From: Spirodela intermedia
Taxonomy: Eukaryota > Streptophyta > Magnoliopsida > Alismatales > Araceae
Length of the DNA stretch: 64,000 bases
Assembly (NCBI GenBank): GCA_902729315.2
Contig: LR746265.1
Span: 6,516,892-6,580,891, forward strand
Direction: 5' to 3'
Below the pieces are notes generated by a model. It was not told the DNA's origin. It saw only the letters and a program-made list of their open reading frames with translations, and ran no database searches. Of the stretch, positions 1 through 10,019 are shown one piece after another; positions within the stretch are counted from its first letter, which is position 1, and every line of letters begins with the position of its first letter. The position numbers were made by a program, and so were the translations under genes.

Positions 1-1361
1 AGACAAAAGAAAGTTACTACCACATCGCTGCGTTCTGTTCTTCCCTAGAACCGAAGAACAGACCATACGTATCTTCTCATGCATAGTCGAAGGTCAAGCC
101 CAACACTAGCATAACACTGAATAAAGAATGTCATACGCAAATTGCGCGGCTAGAAGTGCTTGATCTTATGTTACCAACGCCAGTCCTGTAGAACTTCTGA
201 CTGTTGACTTTTAGCTCAAAGCAATTACCTCAGATAAATAGTTTTCATGGTCACTTGCTAAACAAGGCAAGATTGAAGTCTCTGATCTTCATAGTACCAA
301 GTCCTCCATTTTCCTCGAGTTTGGAGATGCTTCCCCAGTTCATGTCATCTCCTGTATTTGTTCCACTGCCATGCAATCTTAGAAATCATGAATCAAGATG
401 GGTGCCAAAGGTTTAGGCTAGATATAACGCAGCCTTGCGCAAAAGTCTTCCTTCATAGGAGAGGATCTTTCCTTCCCCATTTCCTCTAGCTGAGGATCCT
501 TGCGCGAGTGGCATTCCCTGGTAAGACAGATATCGCCAAATACACACCCAAAGGCCACCATGCCCTTTGAATGCCGTTCCTTCTTTGTTCAAATCTGTAA
601 TAACTTTTTTTTCATATCTAGCCTTCAATCGACTGAGTCCTTGGAAAAATCCAGCATTCGCATGATCACAAACATCTGTTCATCATAAAATGGTTGTATC
701 ATAAGAACTTTGAGGATCATTGCTAAATTCGGACGCACGGCTAAAGTCGTGTTACTTACCCTAAGTCCTCAGCTCTTTCCATCGTTCTTCCAAGAATCTC
801 TCTAACAGCAATGAATGGGGGAGGAGAGGAGGTGTCCCCTGCTTAGCCGTTTTTAACCACGAAAAAGTTTCATTGGCTCTCCATTAGCTAAGGTTAGAAT
901 ATAGCCGAAGTAATGCCAGTTCAGACCCATGAGGTGAAACATCTGAAAAAAACAATCATATCTCACTCTGATGAAAGTTTTCTCGAGGTACATATAGAGG
1001 AGTAAGATGTTCATTTGAACTTTTCGTCCTCTGATGGAGGCAATTGGTTTCCCACTAGTCAGTTGAATTTTCATAGTTTGGAAGGATTTGTGAAATTATT
1101 TCATTTATTCCATGCAACAAAACTGTGGGGCTTGAATTCTGGCACCTTCTCTACTCATGCTTGTAAAAGAAAATCAGGCTAATCCTGTGGTATTTCTTCA
1201 TCAATATCTGTCTGATATTATTCGTCCAAATTGTTGGATGTTTTTTATTTATTAATGATACATACAGGAATAGAAAAATATTAAATGCATCATGCTTCTT
1301 TCAAAAGAACTTACTGGAAGTGAGGCGCACATCACGACTAAATCCCTCCAGATATTTGCAG
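1..1361. other. Left edge: no recognisable exon upstream of the fucokinase exon
   Basis: No exon matching the N-terminal nucleotidyltransferase part of plant FKGP could be recognised here, although roughly 300 N-terminal residues are expected upstream of the first exon seen. The stretch is therefore either a long intron or the flank of a truncated gene copy. It is AT-rich and full of stops on both strands. It contains a degraded LINE-like segment, listed separately, and otherwise only short open frames without family signals. Confidence 0.5.
241..690 (-). mobile_element. Degraded LINE (L1-like) reverse transcriptase relic, tentative
   Basis: Read on the minus strand, 350-260 encodes a piece with the pattern GGLGTMKIRDFNLALFSK. 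This resembles the conserved 'EGGLG..IRDFN.ALL.KW' stretch found after the reverse transcriptase domain of plant LINEs. Further upstream on the same strand, fragments such as YEGRLLRKAAL resemble the 'W..R.LS..GR..L' region that precedes it. The pieces lie in different frames separated by stops and frameshifts, so any element is long dead. The call rests on recalled consensus patterns only. A spurious match is possible. Confidence 0.4.
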
Positions 1362-4182
1362 ATGAGCTTATATGAAGATCTGGTTGCAGCTTGGGTGCCT
1401 GCCAGGCATGAATGGTTGAAAACACGCCCTCTGGGGAAGAAATTAGTCAAAGGCTTGGGTGGTCCGAAGATGTTCAGCTACTGCGACCGTATGTTGTTCT
1501 CAGCAAAGTTTTACGATCATCTCTCCCTTTCATACTTCTCTCTCTGAATAAAATTAACAGAGAAAATATAAAATACTCTGGCATTTACAAAATAGGCATC
1601 ATTCAATTGACATTCTTATGTACGCCTCACTTCCAGTAAGGGAGCTTCGATTTCAGAATATGTGTATTCATCATTAAATTCTATAAAATATATTCAGAAC
1701 AAACGTTCAACATCACTGAAATAGCACCTCACCCGCTTCATCGATTCCTCCAAAGATTTTTTCACTATACCAAAAACCCAGCATGAAGTTGCATGTCTCA
1801 CGGTAAGATTTCATTGATATTTATTGAAAACCCACTCCATTTGGTCGCAGATAATCTTAAATTCTTGCATTTCGGAACTTCCAGCGAGGTTCTGGATCAC
1901 TTGAACGGGTCTTACTCAAGACTTGTGGGTCGGCGGCATCTGTGTTCTGTCCCTGCGACCACTGTCTGTGACATCGCTGCTTCTGCAACCATTCTTTCCA
2001 GCAAAATCTCCCCAGGCGTCGCAGTCAGTGAGGATTCCTTGGTTTACGACTCATCATTGTCCGGAAATATACAGATTGGTTCTCAAGCAATCGTGGTCGG
2101 AGTAAACATCGAGGTAGACAGCGGGTATAATAACCCTGTCGGCAGTCTGCCACACTTCATCCTGCCCGACCGCCACTGCCTCTGGGAGGTCCCCCTTGTG
2201 GGACACACAGGGAGAGTCGTCATCTTCTGTGGTCTCCATGATAACCCAAAGGCTCCATTCACTGGGGGCGGCACCTTCTGTGGGAAGCCGTGGAGGAAGA
2301 TCTTGCTCGAACTCGGCATTCATGAGAAGGATCTGTGGCCTTTCTCGGGGGTGAACGAGCCATCTCTGTGGAATGCGAAGGTCTTTCCCATCCAACCATA
2401 CTTCAAGATGCTTGGTCTGGCCATGTGGCTCATGGACTTGGGCGGCAGCGGTGACGGCTCCATGCTTTCTCTGTGGAGAGACTCTCACCGGATCAGCCTG
2501 GAGGAACTGCACCGATCCGTCGACTTCCCACTGCTCTGCATGGGCTCGAGCAATCATCAGGCAAATCTCGCCGCTGAAATCTCCAAGGCCTGCATCAACT
2601 ACGGGCTGCTCGGTCGCAACCTGTCTCAGCTGTGCACAGAGATCCTGCAGAATGAGATCGCTGGTGTGGGAATCTGCAGGGACTTCCTCTCTCTTTGCCC
2701 CACGCTTCAAGATCAGAGCCCCAGTGTCCTCCCCCGGAGCAGGGCGTACCAGGTGCAGGTAGATCTCCTCAGGGCCTGCGGGGAAGAAGGTGCTGCCTCC
2801 ACCATCGAGCAGAAAGTCTGGGCTGCAGTCGCTGATGAGACCGCATCGGCTGTGAAATATGGTTTTGGAGGTAAAAAGCTTTCTTCTTTTAACGTCGAAT
2901 CCGTATGCTTTCAACTCTGGCATCTGTTCAACGATTTCTTTCTTCTGGGTTCGTCTTTGCTGCTGTCAGATTCCTCCGAGGGCGATGCGCGCAGTGGGAG
3001 CATGCTAATGCCTTTCCAAGTAAGAACAGTGAGGATTGACTTACCAGTGAGGATAGACTTCGTCGGAGGGTGGAGTGACACGCCGCCATGGAGCTTGGAG
3101 CGGCCGGGCTGCGTCCTGAACATGGCTGTGGGCCTCGAAGGCTCCCTCCCTGTTGGAATCATGATGCAGATGACAGAAGCTCGGGGAGTCCACGTATCTG
3201 ACGACCTGGAGAACCAGCTGTTCATCGAAGAACCTTCCTCTATCGCTGCCCCCTTCAGTGAGGATGATCCATTCCGGCTTGTTAAATCCGCCCTGCTTGC
3301 GACGGGCATCATCCGCAGCAGGATTTTGTCGGCGTTGGGTCTGAAGATCAGGACGTGGGCAAAGGTTCCCCGCGGCAGTGGCCTGGGGACGTCAAGCATA
3401 TTGGCGGCAGCAGTGGTGAAGGGGCTCCTCCAATTGATGCAGGAAGACGACGGCAATGACAACGTTGCCAGGATCGTTCTTGTCGTGGAACAGGTCATGG
3501 GCACCGGCGGAGGATGGCAGGATCAAATCGGAGGCCTGTACCCTGGGATCAAGTGCACCTCAAGCTTTCCTGGGCTGCCGCTGAGGCTGCAGATCATTCC
3601 CCTCGTTGCCTCTTCCAAACTGGTTGCAGAGCTTCAACAGCGTCTTCTTCTGGTGTTCACCGGCCAGGTTCTCTCTCTCTCTCTCTCTCTCTCTTCAACC
3701 GTCTTTCAAGTCAGCATCGTCATCATCTATAGTTGTGACAGTTCTGTCTTGGTTGCATGAAGGTCCGGCTTGCACATCAAGTGCTGCAGAAGGTCGTCGT
3801 CCGCTACCTCCGGCGGGATAACCTGCTGATATCCAGCATCAAGCGGCTCACCGCCCTAGCAAAGCAGGGGAGGGAGGCCCTGATGAGCTGCGACCTCCAG
3901 GAGCTGGGGGAGATCATGCTGGAGGCGTGGAGGCTGCATCAGGAGCTGGACCCCTACTGCAGCAACGAGCTCGTGGACCGACTCTTCACCATCGCCGACC
4001 AGTATTGCTGTGGGTACAAGCTTGTTGGTGCCGGTGGCGGAGGCTTTGCCATGCTCCTCGCCAAAGACTGCGGCCACGCCAGCGAGCTCCGCCGGTTGCT
4101 TGAAGGGTCTCCTGATTTGGGCGTCAAGGTGTACAATTGGAGCATATTTCTTGACCAACACATTGTCGTTTCTCCCTCTTGA
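1362..4182 (+). CDS. FKGP: Bifunctional L-fucokinase/GDP-L-fucose pyrophosphorylase, 3' part
   Basis: The enzyme salvages free L-fucose in the cytosol: it phosphorylates fucose, then forms GDP-fucose for cell-wall and glycoprotein fucosylation. Exons inferred from splice signals and frame are 1362-1488, 1851-2870, 2970-3667 and 3763-4182 (about 754 codons seen). The first part carries the pyrophosphorylase-side beta-helix region (FLHFGTSSEVLDHL, IGSQAIVVG, LPDRHCLWEVPL). The last two exons carry the GHMP kinase: LPVRIDFVGGWSDTPP, the ATP loop PRGSGLGTSS, GTGGGWQDQIGG and the C-terminal LVGAGGGGFAM. About 300 N-terminal residues present in Arabidopsis FKGP are missing from the window. The first exon follows a TTTGCAG acceptor and begins with an ATG codon that is internal in the family (MSLYEDLVAAW). 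The intron 2871-2969 is 99 bp, in frame and stop-free, so it reads through in the genomic frame. The gene is convergent with the ZNHIT2 gene. Confidence 0.93.
3671..3694. repeat. (CT)12 microsatellite at a 5' splice site
   Basis: A perfect CT run starts three bases into the last FKGP intron (3668-3762), directly after the donor GT. It makes the donor region pyrimidine-rich, unlike the usual GTAAGT. Confidence 0.95.
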
Positions 4183-4202
4183 GTCGGGCATCCTTCTCCA
4201 CC

Positions 4203-4505
4203 ATTCGTGATGAAAGAGAAAACCTTCCTCAGTTATCTCTCTCCTTCCAGAGTTAAACCCATGTTAGCATCAGACGGTAAATGAAGAACCTTGGGGATGT
4301 TTCTGAGGATTACCCGATACAGTTGCTCGATCAAAGGTTCCCTTCTTGGTTCCTTGGTGATGAAAGAGAAAACCTTCTTCAGAGATCTATTTACTTCCAG
4401 AGTAAAACCCATGTTACCATCAGACAGTAAATGGAGAACCCTGGGGATGTTTCTGAGGATCACCCACTACAGTTCCTCGATCAAAGGCTTCCTTCTGGGC
4501 TCCTT
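4203..4505. repeat. Two-copy tandem duplication, 151 bp unit
   Basis: Copies at about 4203-4353 and 4354-4505 share long runs: GTGATGAAAGAGAAAACC at 4207 and 4358, GGGGATGTTTCTGAGGAT, and CGATCAAAGG. They differ at scattered sites. The right copy contains the last codons and the TAG stop of the ZNHIT2 gene (minus strand, 4467-4469). The left copy repeats that coding end, but the stop position reads TAT. Confidence 0.9.
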
Positions 4506-6693
4506 TGTAAGGTTACGGGCTTCCTCAATTGCCGCCATGGAAGCCTTCTCCACCTCGACAAGGCTGGCCAAGGAAGACCAGGCTTCCCCCGGCTGCTCAT
4601 TGGCCCAGCACATGAGGAAGTAGACCTTCTTGTCTGCACGCCTGAGCTTGCTCCTCGCCTCCACATTCTTTTCCTTTCTCATCTTCTCGGACCTGAGCAT
4701 CGTCCCCCCTGCCAGGATTAGCCTCTGCAGGTCGCAGAGCAGGCAAACCAGGGCATCGCTCCCAAGAAATAGTAATCCCATGGTGTCGTCAAGGAGTATC
4801 TGGCCGAGCCGGAGGCCACCAGCATGCTTGTACTCAGAAGAGCAGGTCCGGGCCAAGCAGTGGCCGAGGGCCTCAGGCACTGTTGCCGGCTGTCTGCCCT
4901 CTTCCAGGATCGCCGACACGCTGAGAACTACCATGGCAGCGCCCAGAGGATCGCACCGCCAGTCGCCATTGTACAGGCGGAGAGTGAAACAGTAGCTGTA
5001 TAGAACGTCCAGAAGATGAACCGGTAAGAGGGGAGACGGGTCTCTGCTTGTCAGCTCACAAAGAAGCAGCAATGGGGTCTCTGGCCCGGGAGGAATCTCG
5101 CTCAAGCTCGTTTCGCTGCTGGCCTGGTCATCGACTGGCCTCACAAGCTGGGTTCCATCCTGTCTAAGCGAGATTGCTCTTGCAGATGGCTTCAGCCACC
5201 ATGGTTCCCATGGCTCTATCATCTTACTCAGCACACCCGACGTGATTGCTCTCTGAAACTGCTTCCTCTCCTCTGGAGACAGGTCTTCCAAATTCAGATC
5301 GTTCCCTAAAAAGAAGCAAATGAGGTGTAAATACCTAGACAAAGAAACAGAGAGATGCATACAGACAGCGGGCAACACTAATGGAGATCAAGATTATTTA
5401 TTCTATATAATAAAGTCTCATGGCGTTATGTTTCTATAACGCCCTGATATATGGGAAGTAATGGTTAAAACCGTCTGAATGTTTTGGATAGAGCAGAAAT
5501 GGCGTACCAGATAAAACCTTCTGAATAGTCTCCTGGGAAAGCATTGAATCTGAGAAAGAAAATCATAATAATTAAGATATTGAGAAATTTAAAGAATGTA
5601 TCTCAAGGGTTAGAAAAAACCTAAATATAATCTTAAAGTTGATTTAAAGCACAGAAATTAACATACATGATAATTAAGGGTCCAGCATAAAACACAGTTT
5701 CTGGTGTAGATTTACAGGCACATAAGCAATGCGGCAGGAATGGAAATTTCTGTTACTGCCACAGGGATAATTATTTTCTTTGAGAGTTCTGAAATAACAA
5801 GATATCCTAACGGTAATTTCCCTATCCTAGGTGCTAGACCCTAGATGGCATAACATTCTCAAAAGCGAGCCATGTTCAGAGAAGTGGCGATATTTAAAAG
5901 GTGACATAGGAGTTAATCATAATATTGCATATAAGTTCAAGAAAGCACGAAAAATTAAAAAAGCCATGGATTCTTCATTAATACTCCATGTTTCTTCTTG
6001 ATTCTTCATTAGATGATGCTTGTTGCTACTCAATATAAATGAAAATAAAAGAACCACCTTCAAATTCGTCATCAACTTCTGCATCGTTCGTCTCCTCTTC
6101 CAGGTGGACCCGCTTAAGCATCTCCAGCATCTTCCTTTTTGTCTCACCATCTTGTTGCATCTGCCTCATTTCTTCGATTACATTCTCTCTCATGAACGAC
6201 TCTGTGCATCGAAGATTGTGCTTCTGCACCCAGCAATTAAATAGCCAGAAATATTGGTAAAAAATAGCAAGAAAATATTCGAAAACATAATCATTAGGGA
6301 CCACTTTGAGAGTGAAAGAAGATACAAAGAGGTGACGAGAGGGATAGTGTAAATAAATGACCTGGTAGCAATGAAGTGAACAATATCGAATGTTGCATCT
6401 AGGGCACGTATATTGTGAGAATTGCTTCTGACATCTGGCATAGCAAAAAAGGAAATTATTTTCAGTCAGCCAGAGATGCACAGAACGAAAACATGTCAGT
6501 GGAGATAAGACAGAGAGGGAGAGTGACAGGGAGAGAGAAAGATGTGAAAGGTAGCAACATACACAAGGCAAATGGTCTTCACTGCAGATGGGGGAGAAGG
6601 GGCTGTAGAACACGGAACAAGAATAGTCTCTGATGTTGATACCATCTTCTCCACCTCTGTGATCTTATTTTCTTTAGTTAGAAAATCACTCAT
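4467..6693 (-). CDS. ZNHIT2: HIT-type zinc finger protein, ZNHIT2-like
   Basis: ZNHIT2 proteins work with the R2TP/HSP90 co-chaperone and AAA+ RuvBL proteins, for example in U5 snRNP assembly (known from animals; inferred here). Minus-strand exons are 6693-6563, 6434-6362, 6223-6058 and 5305-4467, in perfect phase, giving 402 residues. The zf-HIT knuckle spans the first two junctions: C42-x2-C45, C54-x2-C57, C62-x3-C66, then H70 and C74. An acidic coiled stretch follows (ENVIEEMRQMQQDGETKRKM), and a long C-terminal region begins NLEDLSPEERKQF. The start is the first ATG in frame with the finger. The stop lies inside a local tandem duplication that has copied the end of the coding region downstream. 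The 752 bp intron 5306-6057 is AT-rich and shows nothing else. Confidence 0.9.
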
Positions 6694-7559
6694 CGGTTCT
6701 TAACAAGGCGTCAGCATCAAAGGCCTTGAAGATTAATGACAAGCCCTTCTTTTGCTGGGTTGGAGGCCCTTAACTCAGAGGATATATAGACTGTCCGAAA
6801 TGGATGGCAAGTCTCGATCCCATTACTCTGAATCACGAAAGAAATGATCTGCCAAGAAGAAAGAAAAAAAGAATAGTTTCAGCATCGTTGAAAACCACAA
6901 TTTTCGGTAAAAAACGGTTCAGATATCAACAATGTTGAAAACTAAGACATATAGAAGACTACGCTAACAAATCCTTGCATGGATTCTTTTAAGACGCTAA
7001 AATTAACTTCCGAGTAATGGCTCACGAAATTTCCTAATATGAATCGAATGTCCATTTGTCTGTCAATCACAGGAAGAAGTGTGGAAATTTGAAATCACAG
7101 GAAGAAAGCGCAGTTGAGGCTCGAATTTTACCCGATTTCACTTCCACCCGATCCACCCCTCCAGAACTTGCAGACCAGTCTCGTTGCCAAGGCTCCCTCA
7201 GAACACAGGCCACCTTTGATGCAGGATAACTACGACAGACACAGAGTGGGTTGATTAAGGATAATGTAGGGATGGATAAATCAAGCCACAAAATCACACC
7301 ACCGATTCGAACCTTTAAATCCAGAGAAAATGATGATGATACAGCCCCGTTCCTCTGTCGAGGGCGGGAGTACTGTCTTACAACCACCACGATAAGTAAA
7401 GCTCCAAGTTCAAAATCCCGGATGGTTAACCACGAGAAGACACAAATCTATTACGTAAATCCGATGGCGGTGGAAAAACACACAAGAAAATACTGGATGA
7501 AATAATATGAATCACCAAGGAGTGAAGAGACGACCTTCAGCGCTGAGACAGCATGAGGG

Positions 7560-8330
7560 GCGGTGCAGCGAGCCTTGAGTTGCGGCAGGACGGTGAAAGA
7601 TGGAAACTGGAAACCTTGCTGATCAGTCTTCAACCTTGGACGGGGCTCTTTGGGCGCGGGGATTGCGGATCCAACTGCGCGGTCCGTTGGCGCGGTTGCG
7701 GGGGGGGGGTCAAGGGGGGAAACCGCCCCCTTGCGGGGTTCGGGGTAGCGCCCCGAAACCTAAACACGGGTTGATTCCGCGCATTCGCCCGATGGAGGAC
7801 CTCGACGTTCCCGTGGCGAAACGGGCGGCTGCGGGAATCGTCGCGCGCGAGGGCAAAGTCATGCGACGGGGAAGAGTCACGCGCGCGTCGGCCGAGGGCG
7901 CGTGGCTGCGTCGACTGACGACGACCTGAAAGCGGGGCCTCACGAGGAGTCAACACTCGTCGACTTGAATGTTGTCGTCTACCTCCGACGGTAGACAACA
8001 ACGCGCCAGATGGCGGACGGTGCGATCGGCGGCGAGAGAAACTGGATGTTCGCCCTCGAATGGTGGATCATGGGTGGATGGAAGGGGGAGTCGTGCGCTC
8101 GTGATGGACGGACGGGCACGGGAGGGTCGCCTCTCAGCGGCGGCGGCTGAGAGGGAACCTTAGGGCAAATTCTGAAAATGATGTCTAATCTTCAAAATTC
8201 ACCACCACCGTATCCTATTTATAGGGTCAAGAATTCATTAAAGGAAATTAAATGAAAGGAAAATCCTAATAATAAATAAAGTTCCGATCTAGGATCCTAG
8301 GTTGACGATATCGACGTGGCATGATTCCTG
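7560..8330 (-). mobile_element. Possible solo LTR or LTR fragment
   Basis: On the minus strand a TATAAATAGG box (8215-8224) is followed by a gene-free transcribed-type leader with alternating GC-rich blocks. At 7690-7770 there are complementary runs of Cs and Gs, including a GGGGTAGCGCCCCG-type palindrome, a pattern often seen in plant LTRs. No terminal TG...CA pair, target duplication or primer-binding site could be fixed by eye. A gene promoter with a long leader is the alternative. Confidence 0.3.
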
Positions 8331-9009
8331 TCCTGGTCTTCTCCTCCTGTGGTGGCGCCGTCCCTTCGGAGAAGACCCGCTCTAATGAGAACCAACGCAG
8401 AACCCTCACCTCTGAGAGTCCACGAGGCGGCGAAGACAAACGCAGACGACTAACCCGAAACCGTCAGAAGAGACGCACGCTGAATGTCACGAGACCGATG
8501 AAGAGCTCACCTAGTTTTCCTTGCCCCGGACTGGCTTCGGTCGCCCTCCACTGCACCTGGCAGAACCGCACGACGCTTCCACTGCGGACGCCCTCTCCAC
8601 CGGTGGAGCTGTAATTCTTGGGCTTCTTCGTTTTTGCCCTAACGGCCCACTAACAGTCCACAACCCATTATCTCCGCTCCTATCTTGGGGTCCACCCGAT
8701 CCGCCCACTAACTGTCAAGCTTGTGGCCCATTAAGAAGGCCCATCTCCCTCCTTGTCGAACACGTCAGGCAATTAGAAAATCCCATCCCCAGGAATAAAT
8801 AAAATAAACTTTATACAGAAAATAGCTTTCAGGCCAATGTAGCCCCAATAATTAGAGAAATGCCCCTGAATTCTTTGCCCACGTCCATGTCAACAAACGA
8901 GCAAAATGATGAGCGAAACATCTCGACATCCTTGACCACGGGTTCACATCTACTGTAATACGCATTTATTATTTAAAAATGCATGATTCCCTAGATAATC
9001 TCTCTACCC

Positions 9010-9013
<4 letters not shown>

Positions 9014-9050
<37 letters not shown>

Positions 9051-9109
9051 ATACCTCTATGGCTAGATCCTGCATACATGTCTGTACATATATATATATA
9101 TACATATTA

Positions 9110-9142
<33 letters not shown>
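9014..9142. repeat. Microsatellite cluster (CT)n, (TA)n, (GA)n
   Basis: A CT run at 9014-9044, a TA run at 9088-9102 and a GA run at 9118-9142 lie 370-500 bp upstream of the EF-hand start. The CT and GA runs are mutually complementary and could pair into a hairpin with the TA run near the loop. Confidence 0.9.
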
Positions 9143-9513
9143 GGAGACGAGGACAGCAAACTGCGCCACGACAAGGGAGAGGAGGCGGAGGTAGATGCCG
9201 TGGATAGGAGGGCTAATCAATCAGACAGAGCTTGGGAGAGGTGGGTAGAGACGATGGCTACGTCCACACGAGATGGAGATGATGAAAGAGGAAGAGGGCG
9301 ACTGTATCGGTGGGGAGGGGAGGAGAATCCCCACGAAGCTTCCAGGAAGCCACAGAAGGAACGCACCCAAAAGTCATCATCCATTCCAGTTGACGCCACC
9401 CAACTCCCACCGGCGACAGATCTCCGCGGAGGAATCGCTGCCGACATGTGTGGCCATTAAAGGGAGAGGAGGGGGGAGAGGAGGGAGAAGGACAGGGCAG
9501 GACAGGAGGGGCG

Positions 9514-9876
9514 ATGGCGGAGGAGGTGTACGAGGACCTGATGGGGGCCATGGCGGAGAAGCTGGAGGCGGAGGAGTTCGTGAAGGAGCTCTGCGGGGGG
9601 TTCCGGCTGCTGGCGGACCCCGCGCGGGGGCTTATCACGGCGGAGAGCCTGGCGAGGAGCTCGGCGCTGCTCGGCATGGAGGGGCTGACGCGGGAGGACG
9701 CGGCGGCCATGGTGCGGGAGGGGGACATCGACGGGGACGGCGCGCTGGACGAGAGGGAATTCTGCGTGCTGATGGTGCGGCTGAGCCCCGGCATGATGCG
9801 CGACGCCGAGGCCTGGCTCGCGCGCGCCATCGCCAGCGAGCTCTGCGAGAAACCCACCTCTTCTTCCTCCTCCTGA
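9514..9876 (+). CDS. Single EF-hand calcium-binding protein, KIC/PBP1-like
   Basis: This is a small cytosolic Ca2+ sensor. In Arabidopsis the related KIC binds the kinesin KCBP, and PBP1 binds the kinase PINOID; the partner here is inference. The intronless frame encodes 120 residues. One canonical EF loop is seen at residues 71-82 (DIDGDGALDERE) with D71, D73, D75, D79 and E82 in place. The preceding segment (about 30-60) is a degenerate helix pair without a calcium loop, as in the family. The helix after the loop (FCVLMVRLSPGMM) is typical of this group. The sequence is very GC-rich. The ATG lies in GCGATGGCGG, a good plant start context. The gene is convergent with the SR gene, 143 bp from its stop. 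Confidence 0.85.
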   Translation: MAEEVYEDLMGAMAEKLEAEEFVKELCGGFRLLADPARGLITAESLARSSALLGMEGLTREDAAAMVREGDIDGDGALDEREFCVLMVRLSPGMMRDAEAWLARAIASELCEKPTSSSSS

Positions 9877-10019
9877 ACACCCTCCCCCCACCTGGGAACT
9901 GAGACGATACGAGACGAAATCATATGTTGATTTTGAAAGGAAAGTGCCTACATATGCCACCACCGTGCAGTCAGTCTACAGCTAGCTACATGGCACCAGC
10001 GCCCCACACCATAGATTGT

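Larger units (their letters stand above)
6694..9513. other. Intergenic stretch between ZNHIT2 and the EF-hand gene
   Basis: No coding gene was recognised. The first 800 bp probably hold the ZNHIT2 5' leader and promoter (minus strand). A GC-rich, CpG-rich block at about 7560-8330 looks LTR-like and is listed separately. From 8640 to 8760 there are several GGCCCA/TGGGCC motifs (TCP site II type). From 9014 there are microsatellites close upstream of the EF-hand gene. GC-rich open frames at 7600-8160 overlap on both strands and match no family I recognise. Confidence 0.5.

Noticed and set aside
2054-2923. 289-codon open frame on the minus strand opposite FKGP
   Set aside because: It lies wholly antisense to clear FKGP coding sequence, matches no family and is explained by codon bias.
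7600-8163. Overlapping GC-rich open frames on both strands
   Set aside because: Open on several frames at once through high GC. The translations are Arg/Pro/Gly low-complexity with no domain signal.
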